A stretch of 64,000 bases of DNA. Origin: an uncultured Nitrospirota bacterium (lineage in GTDB: Bacteria > Nitrospirota > Nitrospiria > Nitrospirales > UBA8639). The notes under the pieces are model-generated. The model saw only the letters and a list, made by a program, of their open reading frames with translations, searched no databases and was not told where the DNA came from. Location of the stretch: contig CAKZPV010000008.1 in NCBI GenBank assembly GCA_937139405.1, positions 62,001-126,000 of the forward strand, given 5' to 3'. Made by a program: the position numbers and the translations under genes. Positions 54,018 to 62,304 of this stretch are shown here, in pieces (position 1 is the first letter of the stretch; every line of letters begins with the position of its first letter).

Positions 54018-55778
54018 CTATTCTCGATGGAACCGAACTTTGACTTTCTTCCCCTTAATTCTTGTCCGGCCTAGTACTTTCATGATTCCCTGAGCCAGTT
54101 CTTCTGGGACCTTTACCAGGGAAAAATCATCCGAAATTTTGATAGGTCCGATCATATTCGAGTTCAGTCCAGCTTCATTGGCAATGGCACCCACGAAATC
54201 TCCCGGCCGAATGTTTGCACTTTTGCCCGCGTTAAAATGCAAGGTGGCCATGCTTACCGATTGTTCAGATCGGCTCGCACGTTGGCGCTTGCCTGCTGGA
54301 CGGCCTTCCCTTCCTCCTGTCTTGCCGCCCTGAGCCCACCCAGGAGGCTCCCGTCTCGGACGCCGTGATGTTGGAGCTCTCTCCTGTGAACGATCCTGTA
54401 TAGTGGGAATCTCTTGCTCCGTTGAGGTACCGTCTTTGGCCCCAGAGGCCAGTTGTATGGCCGCCGCTGCCACATCAGCTGGATCAAACTTCTCAGTCAA
54501 TGTATCCACCACGTTCCGGAATCGATCAAATTTGTTGGCCTTAAGGATTTCCTGAATCGAAGTACCAATTCGTTCTAGTCGTTTGGCTTGAAGGTCGGCC
54601 ACAGTCGGAAGTGTTGCCATCTCGATGGTCGATTTTGTGAGACGCTCAATGTTCTTCAACAGCCAGCGTTCTCGGGGTTCGACCAGACTGACCGCTTCCC
54701 CTCCCCGTCCGGCACGTCCTGTCCGTCCGATACGATGGACGTAGGCTTCAGGAGACGACGGAACATCGTAGTTCATGACATGCGAAACATGAGAGATATC
54801 CAAACCTCGTGCAGCCACATCCGTGGCAACAAGTAGTTCGGTCTGTCCAGAACGAAACGACTGCATCACACGATCACGCTGAGCCTGGTTCATCCCACCA
54901 TGAAGACCTTCACCTCGATATCCTCGGCTGTTGAGCATAGAGATCAACTCATCAACTTCCAGACGAGTCCGACAAAAAACCAATGTGGATTTCGGGCTAG
55001 CCATATCCAGGATACGGGCCAGAGCCGCCACTTTATGTGGTCTCCCAACAAGGTAAGCCGTCTGTCGCACACGAGGAGCCACTCCGGATTTGACGGGTTC
55101 TTTCACAATTTGAATCTCAACTGGATCCTGTAGATGACGGCGCGCAATGGACGCAATACGGGAGGGCATCGTTGCCGAGAATAATGCCGTTTGCCGTGTT
55201 TGGGGAGTTTGTTGAAGAATGGCATCTAGATCTTCCGCAAACCCCATATTGAGCATTTCATCTGCCTCGTCCAACACGACCACCTGCAAATCCTTGAGTT
55301 GAAGACTTTTGCGGCGGATATGATCCAATGCTCGCCCTGGCGTTGCCACGATGACATCGACCCCGCGTTTGAGGGCTAAGAGCTGAGGTCTAATCGCTGC
55401 ACCTCCATAAACTGCGAGTATGGCCACCCGGTTCTCTTTGCCATAGCGTTCGACCGCTTCACACACTTGCATGGCCAATTCACGGGTGGGTACAAGAATC
55501 AAGGCAGACGGATGTGGCTGGCGGTCCGAATGCGCAAGTCGCTGAAGAAGAGGCAAGGTGAAGGCTGCCGTCTTCCCAGTTCCCGTTGCAGCACGACCCA
55601 AAAGATCACGCCCAGCCAAAAGCGGAGGGATCGCCTCCTGTTGAATAGGCGTGGGCTCCTCATATCCCAATGTCTCAAGCGTTGTGAGAAGAGCAGCTTC
55701 AAGACCGAGAGAAGCAAAACCGGGAGAGAACCCTTTCATGGTTGGAGTCGCTGATAAATCTTTTTTACTGTGTTTCAT
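54018..55778 (-). CDS. deaD: DEAD-box RNA helicase with DbpA-type RNA-binding domain
   Basis: A 586-residue helicase. Q motif GYEEPTPIQQEAIP, motif I ATGTGKT, PTRELA, motif II DEAD, SAT, and HRIGRTGRAGR in the second RecA domain are intact. A basic, Gly/Arg-rich linker leads to a C-terminal DbpA-type RNA-binding domain (about 510-586: ATLHFNAGKSANIRPGDFVGAIANEAG). This layout matches DeaD/CsdA, which helps ribosome assembly and mRNA turnover, often in the cold. The frame is open to 55841; ATG codons at 55778 and 55739 are the best starts and neither has a strong ribosome site, so the exact start is open. Confidence 0.9.
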   Translation of the reverse strand: MKHSKKDLSATPTMKGFSPGFASLGLEAALLTTLETLGYEEPTPIQQEAIPPLLAGRDLLGRAATGTGKTAAFTLPLLQRLAHSDRQPHPSALILVPTRELAMQVCEAVERYGKENRVAILAVYGGAAIRPQLLALKRGVDVIVATPGRALDHIRRKSLQLKDLQVVVLDEADEMLNMGFAEDLDAILQQTPQTRQTALFSATMPSRIASIARRHLQDPVEIQIVKEPVKSGVAPRVRQTAYLVGRPHKVAALARILDMASPKSTLVFCRTRLEVDELISMLNSRGYRGEGLHGGMNQAQRDRVMQSFRSGQTELLVATDVAARGLDISHVSHVMNYDVPSSPEAYVHRIGRTGRAGRGGEAVSLVEPRERWLLKNIERLTKSTIEMATLPTVADLQAKRLERIGTSIQEILKANKFDRFRNVVDTLTEKFDPADVAAAAIQLASGAKDGTSTEQEIPTIQDRSQERAPTSRRPRREPPGWAQGGKTGGREGRPAGKRQRASRSEQSVSMATLHFNAGKSANIRPGDFVGAIANEAGLNSNMIGPIKISDDFSLVKVPEELAQGIMKVLGRTRIKGKKVKVRFHRE

Positions 55779-56165
55779 AGACTGTCTTGCAAACCTTTCT
55801 GAATGAGGATCTAAATGTAACTCACACCTAATCCTACTCATCTATTGGGAATTATGTAGTCGAATACAAGAAGGAAGGCATACGCCTCATTGATCGAAAA
55901 CACACCATGCCATATTTGACATCAAGATAACACTGGTCTTTAGCACCATTTGAGCGGGTATTAGGCAAAGGCAACTTGGCTGAATTTCAAGAACACAAGT
56001 TCGTTGGCCCCCGTTATTCGATACGATATGGCTAGTTGTTCTTGCCGTTTATGTCATATTCTATTCCTAATCCCCACCTCGTCCTGGGTTCCTCCAGTTA
56101 GTTTATTGCCAACCCCTCATTTTGATGAATAGTCAAATTTCATTATTCGTAGTGAAATAGAGTCT
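55779..56165. other. Divergent region between the helicase and a small secreted protein
   Basis: Nearly 390 bases with no gene I can support. As the leader of a DEAD-box gene it may hold a long structured 5' untranslated region, but I see no specific motif. A short inverted repeat ATTTCA/TGAAAT lies at about 56135-56157. Confidence 0.4.
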
Positions 56166-56609
56166 ATGGTTCATACCTTGCTCACAAAACTTACACGAAT
56201 CCCCTACCTTGTGCCCCTGACATTTGCGTCCACGTTTCTCATCCTATTCCCATTCATGGCCGAAGCTGATAGCCAATCTTGTACAGACGTTCAAAAACAA
56301 ATTGAGCAAATCCAAAATACTCTTCGACCACTAGAACAACACCAGCAGCAACTCCAACAACATGTCCGTACCATCTACCAAAATCTATTTGTTTGCCAAG
56401 CTGGAGGAGAATTATCGCTAGCTGAGCAACAGAGTTGCACTCAACTTCAAGAAGAAGGTCCCAAACAATTCCAAGCCATGATCGAAGCCATAACTGTTAG
56501 CCATCAAATGTCTCAACAATTGGCTAGCCAAACTCACCAAGTTCAACTCGCCTGTCCAGCAATTGCTGAGGATAGATCCTCAATAGTTTCCAGTCTGGAA
56601 CATTCCTAA
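56166..56609 (+). CDS. Small secreted coiled-coil protein of unknown function
   Basis: A 147-residue protein with a long N-terminal signal sequence (hydrophobic about 14-31, likely cleaved after AEA at ~35). The mature part is Gln-rich and helical, with four Cys (near 39, 77, 91 and 129) that could form two disulfides, and heptad patterns (QKQIEQIQNTLRPLEQHQQQ). It looks periplasmic. I recognise no family. It is divergent from the helicase gene. Confidence 0.65.
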   Translation: MVHTLLTKLTRIPYLVPLTFASTFLILFPFMAEADSQSCTDVQKQIEQIQNTLRPLEQHQQQLQQHVRTIYQNLFVCQAGGELSLAEQQSCTQLQEEGPKQFQAMIEAITVSHQMSQQLASQTHQVQLACPAIAEDRSSIVSSLEHS

Positions 56610-56763
56610 AACCGTTTTACTTTTTCAGGTCTTTTGAGAATGGTGTTTCGTCATCATTGACGAAAGATAGACAGGTGAAGTGATGACCTAAATTATGCGT
56701 TTCCCCGGAAATGACTGGAAAGGATATTCATGGCTCTATGGAAAGCGAGTACGATGAACCTGA

Positions 56764-57195
56764 TTATTCAGGGAGTTCAATCCCGCCGCCTTCAAGGTCG
56801 GTGTCGATACCAGTCAGCTCCATTTTGTTGCCGACTCGCCACCATTCGGCGGACACTTCGGAAAGCGTTCCTTTAGATGTGTAGAATTTGGCGGCAGGAA
56901 TATTGACATTTTGGTTCTCGGCTTTATGCACTTCCATGACCGTCGTTTTTAAGGTGGTATCTTCGACCTTGATCATTTCTGGTGTAGTCGTGAGCAAGAA
57001 ACGATCATTCGGGTTGATTTCCCAAGCATTCTGTTTGAGGGTCGCCACCTCGGTTCCTGTTGGCATGAAGACTCCCATGGTCAAGGCCAACTTCTGGTTG
57101 TCTTCCACCCATTCAATGCGGAGCTGTTCTTTGCCATGAGCTAGAATTACTCCATTGGTATTTCGCAGGGTGTTTGTACCTAATTGAATATCCAC
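56764..57195 (-). CDS. Cytoplasmic protein of unknown function, probably beta-rich
   Basis: A 143-residue protein without signal peptide or Cys. It alternates hydrophobic and polar residues as in beta strands (GVILAHGKEQLRIEWVEDN, LTMGVFMPTGTEVATL) and ends acidic. I recognise no family. The start is GTG at 57195 with a strong ribosome site AAGGAG nine bases upstream, which supports a real gene. It is downstream of the phosphonate-type operon on the same strand but separated by 127 bases and a hairpin. Confidence 0.7.
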   Translation of the reverse strand: MDIQLGTNTLRNTNGVILAHGKEQLRIEWVEDNQKLALTMGVFMPTGTEVATLKQNAWEINPNDRFLLTTTPEMIKVEDTTLKTTVMEVHKAENQNVNIPAAKFYTSKGTLSEVSAEWWRVGNKMELTGIDTDLEGGGIELPE

Positions 57196-57261
57196 GATCC
57201 TGTTCTCCTTAAGCTCAAAAAAATATATTCGTAATTATTCCTTAGAATTATCACACAATTC

Positions 57262-57285
57262 AAGCTTTTTTGACACAAAAAGCTT
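57262..57285 (-). terminator. Hairpin after the flippase-like gene
   Basis: A perfect nine-base stem AAGCTTTTT/AAAAAGCTT with loop TGACAC, followed by T/A-rich sequence, lies 37 bases beyond the end of the flippase-like gene. It may end the phosphonate operon transcript; with T runs in the stem itself it could work on either strand. Confidence 0.5.
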
Positions 57286-57322
57286 CAGATCCAATCCCTC
57301 AATGAAGAGCAACCTACATTGA

Positions 57323-58312
57323 TTAAGTTGGCTCCGTTACTGTTGGCAAGTCCTTGCCTTTTAACAACATCAAGCACCCTAACCCGATCAATATCCAGAG
57401 GATTTCTCGTAATCGCCGAATTAACGCAAAGGTAATTCCAGTCACTTCGGTGTACCCGAAGCTCATGAGTAACAAGGTATAACCACCTTCTTGGGCACCC
57501 AAGCTCCCAGGGATAAAAAACGTGCCCCCTTTGATAAAGACGGTAAGGGCGGCAATAGACATAGACGTCCATACATCAACACTCACATCGAGATAATACA
57601 AAATTGCATAGACTTCTAACGTCTCACAGAGCCACGCGAGAAAAAAAGTTCCCAAAGCCACATAAAATGTTCGACGATTTTCTGAATAAAATTTCAGAAT
57701 GGTGGCATCCATTTCTCGTAATTGCCCTTCTCGTTTTTCAAGAAAAGCTAATCGAATCCTGCAGGTTCGCAAGAGGGTTAAACACCCCATCCCAAGCCCA
57801 TAACGTTGAAATATGACAAACAAGCCCACGCCAAATGCCAGTAGCCCTAGACTGACCAACATCGCCATCCAGTGGTGACTTGCCACTTCCATAATCCAAA
57901 ACGCCAGGCCCAACCCAAGTAAGATAAACAGCACTTGAGCCAAGGTCATGGTCGTCTTCGCGGTAATGACTGAGGCGAGGCCCTCAACCATAGGCACCCC
58001 ATAACGTTTAAGTAAATAGGCTTTCAAAGGTTCACCCCCCACATAGGCTGCAGGCGTCGTGACATTGACAGTTTCCCCGGCCATTCGGATGGCAAACAAA
58101 CGCAGAAACCCAATCTTTTCCGCATACGCACCTAAAGTCAGGCGCCAACCCCAGGCTTCAAGTCCATAGACGAGAATCATAGGGAGTAGGATGATAATCA
58201 GGGGAAGGGGGCCAAGTTTGGACGCCGCATGAAGGATCGATTCAAAACCGATGTGCCACACGATCCCGACCAGGGCGGTGAGCCCAATGATCAGGAAGAG
58301 GAATTTAATCAC
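57323..58312 (-). CDS. Flippase-like integral membrane protein (UPF0104/LPG-synthase TM family)
   Basis: A 329-residue protein with about eight membrane segments, matching the family of lysylphosphatidylglycerol-synthase-type transmembrane domains (UPF0104, YbhN-like). Typical motifs are GGEPLKAYLLKRYG after a conserved Asn/Thr-rich loop (AGETVNVTTPAAYVG) and GSLGAQEGGYTLLLMSFGY. In the family these domains are thought to move lipids or lipid-linked compounds. Upstream frame extends with a TTG at 58372, but a GTG at 58312 overlaps the stop codon of the CDP-alcohol transferase gene (GTGATTAA), so coupling is likely and this start is chosen. In this operon it may translocate the phosphonolipid product (inference). 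Confidence 0.82.
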   Translation of the reverse strand: MIKFLFLIIGLTALVGIVWHIGFESILHAASKLGPLPLIIILLPMILVYGLEAWGWRLTLGAYAEKIGFLRLFAIRMAGETVNVTTPAAYVGGEPLKAYLLKRYGVPMVEGLASVITAKTTMTLAQVLFILLGLGLAFWIMEVASHHWMAMLVSLGLLAFGVGLFVIFQRYGLGMGCLTLLRTCRIRLAFLEKREGQLREMDATILKFYSENRRTFYVALGTFFLAWLCETLEVYAILYYLDVSVDVWTSMSIAALTVFIKGGTFFIPGSLGAQEGGYTLLLMSFGYTEVTGITFALIRRLREILWILIGLGCLMLLKGKDLPTVTEPT

Positions 58313-59771
58313 GAGAGATGAGATTTCGACGGAGGAGCCAACCCATTGACATGACAAAGAACCAGGAACCAATTGCAGCGAGTGCTAAGAACCAATGTAA
58401 GAAACCCAAACCAGCACAGATGAGAACGATGACAGAAAAGTCTCGATTGGCAACATTACCTAACATAAAATCAATTTTCTGACGTTCGCGTTCCGATAAC
58501 TTTCGCCAATCTCGTTGACGAGTCCGCAATTGCCGAGCCGCATTCACTAATAATAACGACACAACATTTGCTAATACGGCCGAAGCACCTAAGATAAGCG
58601 GAAGAGGCGTCTGCTCCCATGGTCCTTGAAGATACGCCCCACAGGCAAGACCCGCAAAGATCGCAAGATGCACCACATTGTCTGCCCAAATATCTAATTC
58701 TTGGCCAAACTTGGATTCAGAAAACGTCAGTCTAGCGACTTCACCATCACAACAATCAATGATCACCGACAACTGAAAGAGCAAGGCGCCAATCAGTGCA
58801 AATCCCCAAGAACCAGAAACGAAAAACCCTGCGGCCACCAACCCAATGACCATGGAGACCATCGTTATCGCATTGGGTGTCCATCTCAGTTTCAAGAAAA
58901 GTCTCGTAAACAGCGCAGAACACTTGCGATTGAAATAACGATCCACGAATCCGTCAAGTCCGCCTTTGGAGGTTTGGAGAGAACGAACCAACGTTTGTTC
59001 CGCTAATTTCGGCCCTTTGGGTCCCCGAACATCTCGAAACCAATGCGTTTCTCCCGGAATGGCCTCAACGGTTCCTTCTACTGCGGCCTGCTCCAATGCC
59101 AAGCGCAACGGGTTTGTCCCACTGGCATGCAGCACACCAGATATCCCCAATAGACGTCCAGGCAATACCATCAAATCACCAACAATAGGCAATGGGGAAC
59201 CTGCATGATTTTCCATTTGAGTAGGCGAGACGGGCGGATCTCGAAACATTACGGAAGAAGAGGTATGGCCATCAACATCTTTAGATTTGACGACAACGCC
59301 GGGATTACCTATATGATACCCCTCCTCAGAATGGCCAACGATCACAACCGCATTCCCTTGTGCCCCTTCATGCCGTAATCGCTGAATGAGGGAAAGAGAA
59401 AACACAGTATGACAGCCGACGACCATACAAGCACCGCTAATTTCATCGGCTAGTGTCTCCCACGTTTGGGGATCATGCGGAGGGAATTCTCGCACCGGCA
59501 ACCAACGGACAGCAGCTTGCAAACGACTATCTTCACGTAATAATTCTCGCAATGCCGGCTCTTCCCTGCCAGCTAAAACCCAAATTTGAGAGATCCCCCC
59601 GCGTTGTAACGTCAACACGGCTCGTTGAAAGAGTGTCATGCCGCCAACTTGAACCAGCGGACTCGGCATGGCTTGTCCCAAATCCATGCCCCCTGAGAAA
59701 ACTCCGGATGAAGTCAGTAGAATGGCTGTATCAACAGCATCTGTCGTTTCTTGTTTGAGAATCCCATCCAT
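58305..59771 (-). CDS. CDP-alcohol phosphatidyltransferase fused to a degenerate nucleotidyltransferase domain
   Basis: A 488-residue two-domain protein. The C-terminal membrane domain (about 270-488, some six segments) has the complete CDP-alcohol transferase motif DxxDGxxARx8Gx3Dx3D at residues 339-364 (DCCDGEVAR...GQELDIWAD). The N-terminal ~260 residues follow the fold of sugar nucleotidyltransferases (LVQVGGMTLFQRAVLTLQRG), but the GxGxR loop reads SSGVFSG and the PKPL lysine is replaced (PSPL), so this domain seems inactive. Architecture resembles the archaeal inositol-phosphate cytidylyltransferase/DIPP synthase. It likely joins a CMP-activated head group to a lipid or alditol. The ATG at 59771 is used; the frame extends upstream into the preceding gene. 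Confidence 0.87.
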   Translation of the reverse strand: MDGILKQETTDAVDTAILLTSSGVFSGGMDLGQAMPSPLVQVGGMTLFQRAVLTLQRGGISQIWVLAGREEPALRELLREDSRLQAAVRWLPVREFPPHDPQTWETLADEISGACMVVGCHTVFSLSLIQRLRHEGAQGNAVVIVGHSEEGYHIGNPGVVVKSKDVDGHTSSSVMFRDPPVSPTQMENHAGSPLPIVGDLMVLPGRLLGISGVLHASGTNPLRLALEQAAVEGTVEAIPGETHWFRDVRGPKGPKLAEQTLVRSLQTSKGGLDGFVDRYFNRKCSALFTRLFLKLRWTPNAITMVSMVIGLVAAGFFVSGSWGFALIGALLFQLSVIIDCCDGEVARLTFSESKFGQELDIWADNVVHLAIFAGLACGAYLQGPWEQTPLPLILGASAVLANVVSLLLVNAARQLRTRQRDWRKLSERERQKIDFMLGNVANRDFSVIVLICAGLGFLHWFLALAAIGSWFFVMSMGWLLRRNLISRD

Positions 59772-59805
59772 AATTACAGCATTTGTATGTTCAACAATCG
59801 ATATT

Positions 59806-60555
59806 CTAAATGACTGAAGGAGTATTCCCCATGGTTTCAATGGCTGGGAGAACCTTCGACGTCGCTCGCTGAATATCTTCAGGAAAATCAATTTCGATCC
59901 AAGGCAATCCTCCAATTTTTTCATAGCCAACAGGAGCACCAAGGAAAAAACCTGTCAGAGCATCTTCATATTCCATATCCAGTCTACCAGCCTCAATGCA
60001 CGTCTGGACAGAACGGAGTAACAGAGGAATATCCCTTTTCTGGACCTTCAAAAAACCCACGCCTTCTCCAGTTTCTTCATAATCGGAAGGAAGTGTCTTG
60101 CTCAACGACACGACCCGTCGGTCTTGAGCCGCAACCATACATTCTTCAGATTCTTGTTTCACGGTCTCGTCCATCAACAAGGCCGACGCTTCTGAAGATC
60201 GCACCAAACGAGCCAAAATTTCTGGAGCATACAACACATCCGCATCCATAAGGATGACGTCATCATCCATTTCTTCCCTTGCAGCCCATAACGATGTAAT
60301 GCTCCCTCGCACAAACTGCTCATTGACCACCCATCGAATGTCACATGCAGGAAACTCGACAGCCATGGCTTCACGAATAGCCTCGTGCGCGTAACCCACA
60401 ACCAACACAATGGGAGCCACACCTAATTGACTCAAGCATGCCACATGACGCGACAAGAGCGTCCGCCCACCAATACTCACTAAACATTTAGGCTTGCCTT
60501 GCGTCACAGCCTGTAGACGTTTACCAACACCCGCTGCGAAAATGATAGCCTTCAT
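59806..60555 (-). CDS. Nucleotidyltransferase, LicC/PntC-like (phosphonate cytidylyltransferase candidate)
   Basis: A 249-residue enzyme. Intact signature FAAGVGKRL at 6-14 and Lys23 in GKPKCL; further motifs are GSITSLWAARE, LMDADVLYAPE (metal Asp), DMEYEDAL and EIDFPEDIQRA, which recall phosphocholine cytidylyltransferase LicC and the phosphonate cytidylyltransferase PntC. In this setting the best guess is CTP + 2-aminoethylphosphonate to CMP-aminoethylphosphonate. Its ATG overlaps the TGA of the aminotransferase gene (ATGA), so the two are coupled. Phosphocholine or another phospho-head group is the alternative substrate. Confidence 0.82.
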   Translation of the reverse strand: MKAIIFAAGVGKRLQAVTQGKPKCLVSIGGRTLLSRHVACLSQLGVAPIVLVVGYAHEAIREAMAVEFPACDIRWVVNEQFVRGSITSLWAAREEMDDDVILMDADVLYAPEILARLVRSSEASALLMDETVKQESEECMVAAQDRRVVSLSKTLPSDYEETGEGVGFLKVQKRDIPLLLRSVQTCIEAGRLDMEYEDALTGFFLGAPVGYEKIGGLPWIEIDFPEDIQRATSKVLPAIETMGNTPSVI

Positions 60556-61640
60556 GCTCGAGTTTGCTCCAACGTTGCCTGAAACGCTGCCAAAAACCCC
60601 TCAATATTCTTCTGGGTCAATGCTCCGATATTGGCCACCCGAAATATTTTCTTCTCTAACTGCCCCTGCCCGGCATAAATGACATATCCCATTTCTTTCA
60701 ACTTATCATGGAGCTGAGCATAGGACACACCATCAGGCAAATTGAATGCGGTCAGGGTATTCCCTTGTACTTCAGGGGATAAGACTGCTTGAATTCCAAA
60801 TTGTTGCATGCCGGCTCGGATCGTCGCTGCATAGCCTTTGAAACGTTGAATGCGATTCTCCACGCCTTCTTCCAGCAACTCATCAAGGGCTTCACGAAAG
60901 GCGTAATACACCTGGACAGCAGGAGTAAACGGAATCGAGCCACGTTCTTGTTCTTCATAATAATTAGCCAGATTCAAATACCACGAGCGCTTGGGGTATT
61001 TCATCACTTGCTCCATAAACCCCTTTCGCACGAGCACAAACGCCAGACCTGGAAACCCTTGAATACATTTCTGCGAAGCCCCAGCCACCAAATATATCTT
61101 ACTCCCACTGATATCCAAGGCCTCCCCGCCTAAGCCACTCACAGAATCCAGCATAAAGACTCGATTTTTACTATCTACCAGATCTGCAATTTCCTTGACG
61201 GGGTTGATAAAGCCCAACGTCGTTTCATGATGCACCATGGCTACCGTATGCACCTCTGGATGTTGGATCATGGCCTTCTCAATCATCTCAATGTTCGGGG
61301 TCACACCCCACTCATATTTCATATCAGGAACCCCTAATCGATGCATTTTAATCATCGATGAGAGTCGTTCCCCATACACACCATTATTGATAACCATGGC
61401 GCGCTTGCCCAAAGGCAGACTAGACAGCAGCGCCGCTTCGACCGCTGCCGTCCCAGAACCCGTCAGGATAATTGCGGTATACTCGTCTTCAGCCCCAGGA
61501 ACAAACGCCTTGAGCAATTTCTGGCGAATATCGTTGAGCAATTCCGAACATTCTGACTCCCGATGACAAATATCCGGTTGAAGCAACGCCTGTCGTACAC
61601 GATCAGACACATTCACCGGACCGGGGTTTAATAAAATCAT
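60552..61640 (-). CDS. phnW: 2-aminoethylphosphonate-pyruvate aminotransferase-like PLP enzyme
   Basis: A 362-residue class V aminotransferase. It starts ILLNPGPVNVSDRVRQALL followed by CHRE, as in 2-aminoethylphosphonate transaminases; TGSGTAAVEAALLSS binds PLP phosphate, MLDSVSGLGGEALD holds the PLP-binding Asp, and GASQKCIQGFPGL has the Schiff-base Lys. In the reverse direction such enzymes make 2-aminoethylphosphonate from phosphonoacetaldehyde. Adjacent decarboxylase genes would supply the aldehyde, which supports a biosynthetic role. No phnX phosphonatase, the usual partner in degradation, is nearby. Confidence 0.88.
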   Translation of the reverse strand: MILLNPGPVNVSDRVRQALLQPDICHRESECSELLNDIRQKLLKAFVPGAEDEYTAIILTGSGTAAVEAALLSSLPLGKRAMVINNGVYGERLSSMIKMHRLGVPDMKYEWGVTPNIEMIEKAMIQHPEVHTVAMVHHETTLGFINPVKEIADLVDSKNRVFMLDSVSGLGGEALDISGSKIYLVAGASQKCIQGFPGLAFVLVRKGFMEQVMKYPKRSWYLNLANYYEEQERGSIPFTPAVQVYYAFREALDELLEEGVENRIQRFKGYAATIRAGMQQFGIQAVLSPEVQGNTLTAFNLPDGVSYAQLHDKLKEMGYVIYAGQGQLEKKIFRVANIGALTQKNIEGFLAAFQATLEQTRA

Positions 61641-61691
61641 CTATGGAATTCCTTTATGGTAATGAATTCAGTCAAACACATTGGTTCTCTG

Positions 61692-62273
61692 CTAGGACAC
61701 GTTCTGCTTAAACCGCTGCGTCATCTCTTGTGGCGCTAATGCTATACGATCAGCCTCTTCTAATTGTTCATTCACTTTGATTAACAGAAAACTCGGCCCG
61801 TGATCCTCCAACATCGTCTTAAACTCATACACAATATCTTCTTTTTCCCAGACCCGCTCAACATTCATATAACCCGCCGCTTTGGCCATTTTATCCAAGC
61901 CAACCATCCTGGAATACGTAGGTTGATTGCCCGTGGTCCCATAGACCTCGTTATCAAACACCACATGAATCAAGTTTTTCGGCTTGAGGGCGCCAATGGT
62001 CGCTAATGTCCCCAACCCCATCAACACATTGCCATCGCCATCAAAGACCACTATGGTTTTTTGTGGCTGCGCGAGTGCCAAGCCTAAACCTATACTGGCT
62101 GTCACACCCATCGATCCGATCATATAAAAATTCTGATCGCGGTCACGAAGCTTGCAGGCCTCACGAGAAGGAAACCCATTACAGACGATGAGAGGCTGAT
62201 CAGTCAGCAGTTCAAAAATGGCCGCCATCGCCTGCGCGCGGCTTTGCATGACGCCTTCTTCAGGACCGATCAT
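61692..62273 (-). CDS. Phosphonopyruvate decarboxylase, ThDP-binding (C-terminal) subunit
   Basis: A 193-residue protein covering the pyrophosphate-binding half of a thiamine-diphosphate decarboxylase: MIGSMGVTASIGLGLALAQP, the ThDP motif GDGNVLMGLGTLATI, and VFDNEVYGTTGNQPTY. It pairs with the product of the gene at 62305, which has the other half. Phosphonopyruvate decarboxylase (Ppd) is usually one chain of ~380 residues; a split form is typical of the related sulfopyruvate decarboxylase ComDE. The aminotransferase and cytidylyltransferase next door favour phosphonopyruvate as substrate. The ATG at 62273 follows the partner stop by 31 bases. Confidence 0.85.
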   Translation of the reverse strand: MIGPEEGVMQSRAQAMAAIFELLTDQPLIVCNGFPSREACKLRDRDQNFYMIGSMGVTASIGLGLALAQPQKTIVVFDGDGNVLMGLGTLATIGALKPKNLIHVVFDNEVYGTTGNQPTYSRMVGLDKMAKAAGYMNVERVWEKEDIVYEFKTMLEDHGPSFLLIKVNEQLEEADRIALAPQEMTQRFKQNVS

Positions 62274-62304
62274 GATTGAAGTACCTCGATATAGATCATG
62301 GCGT

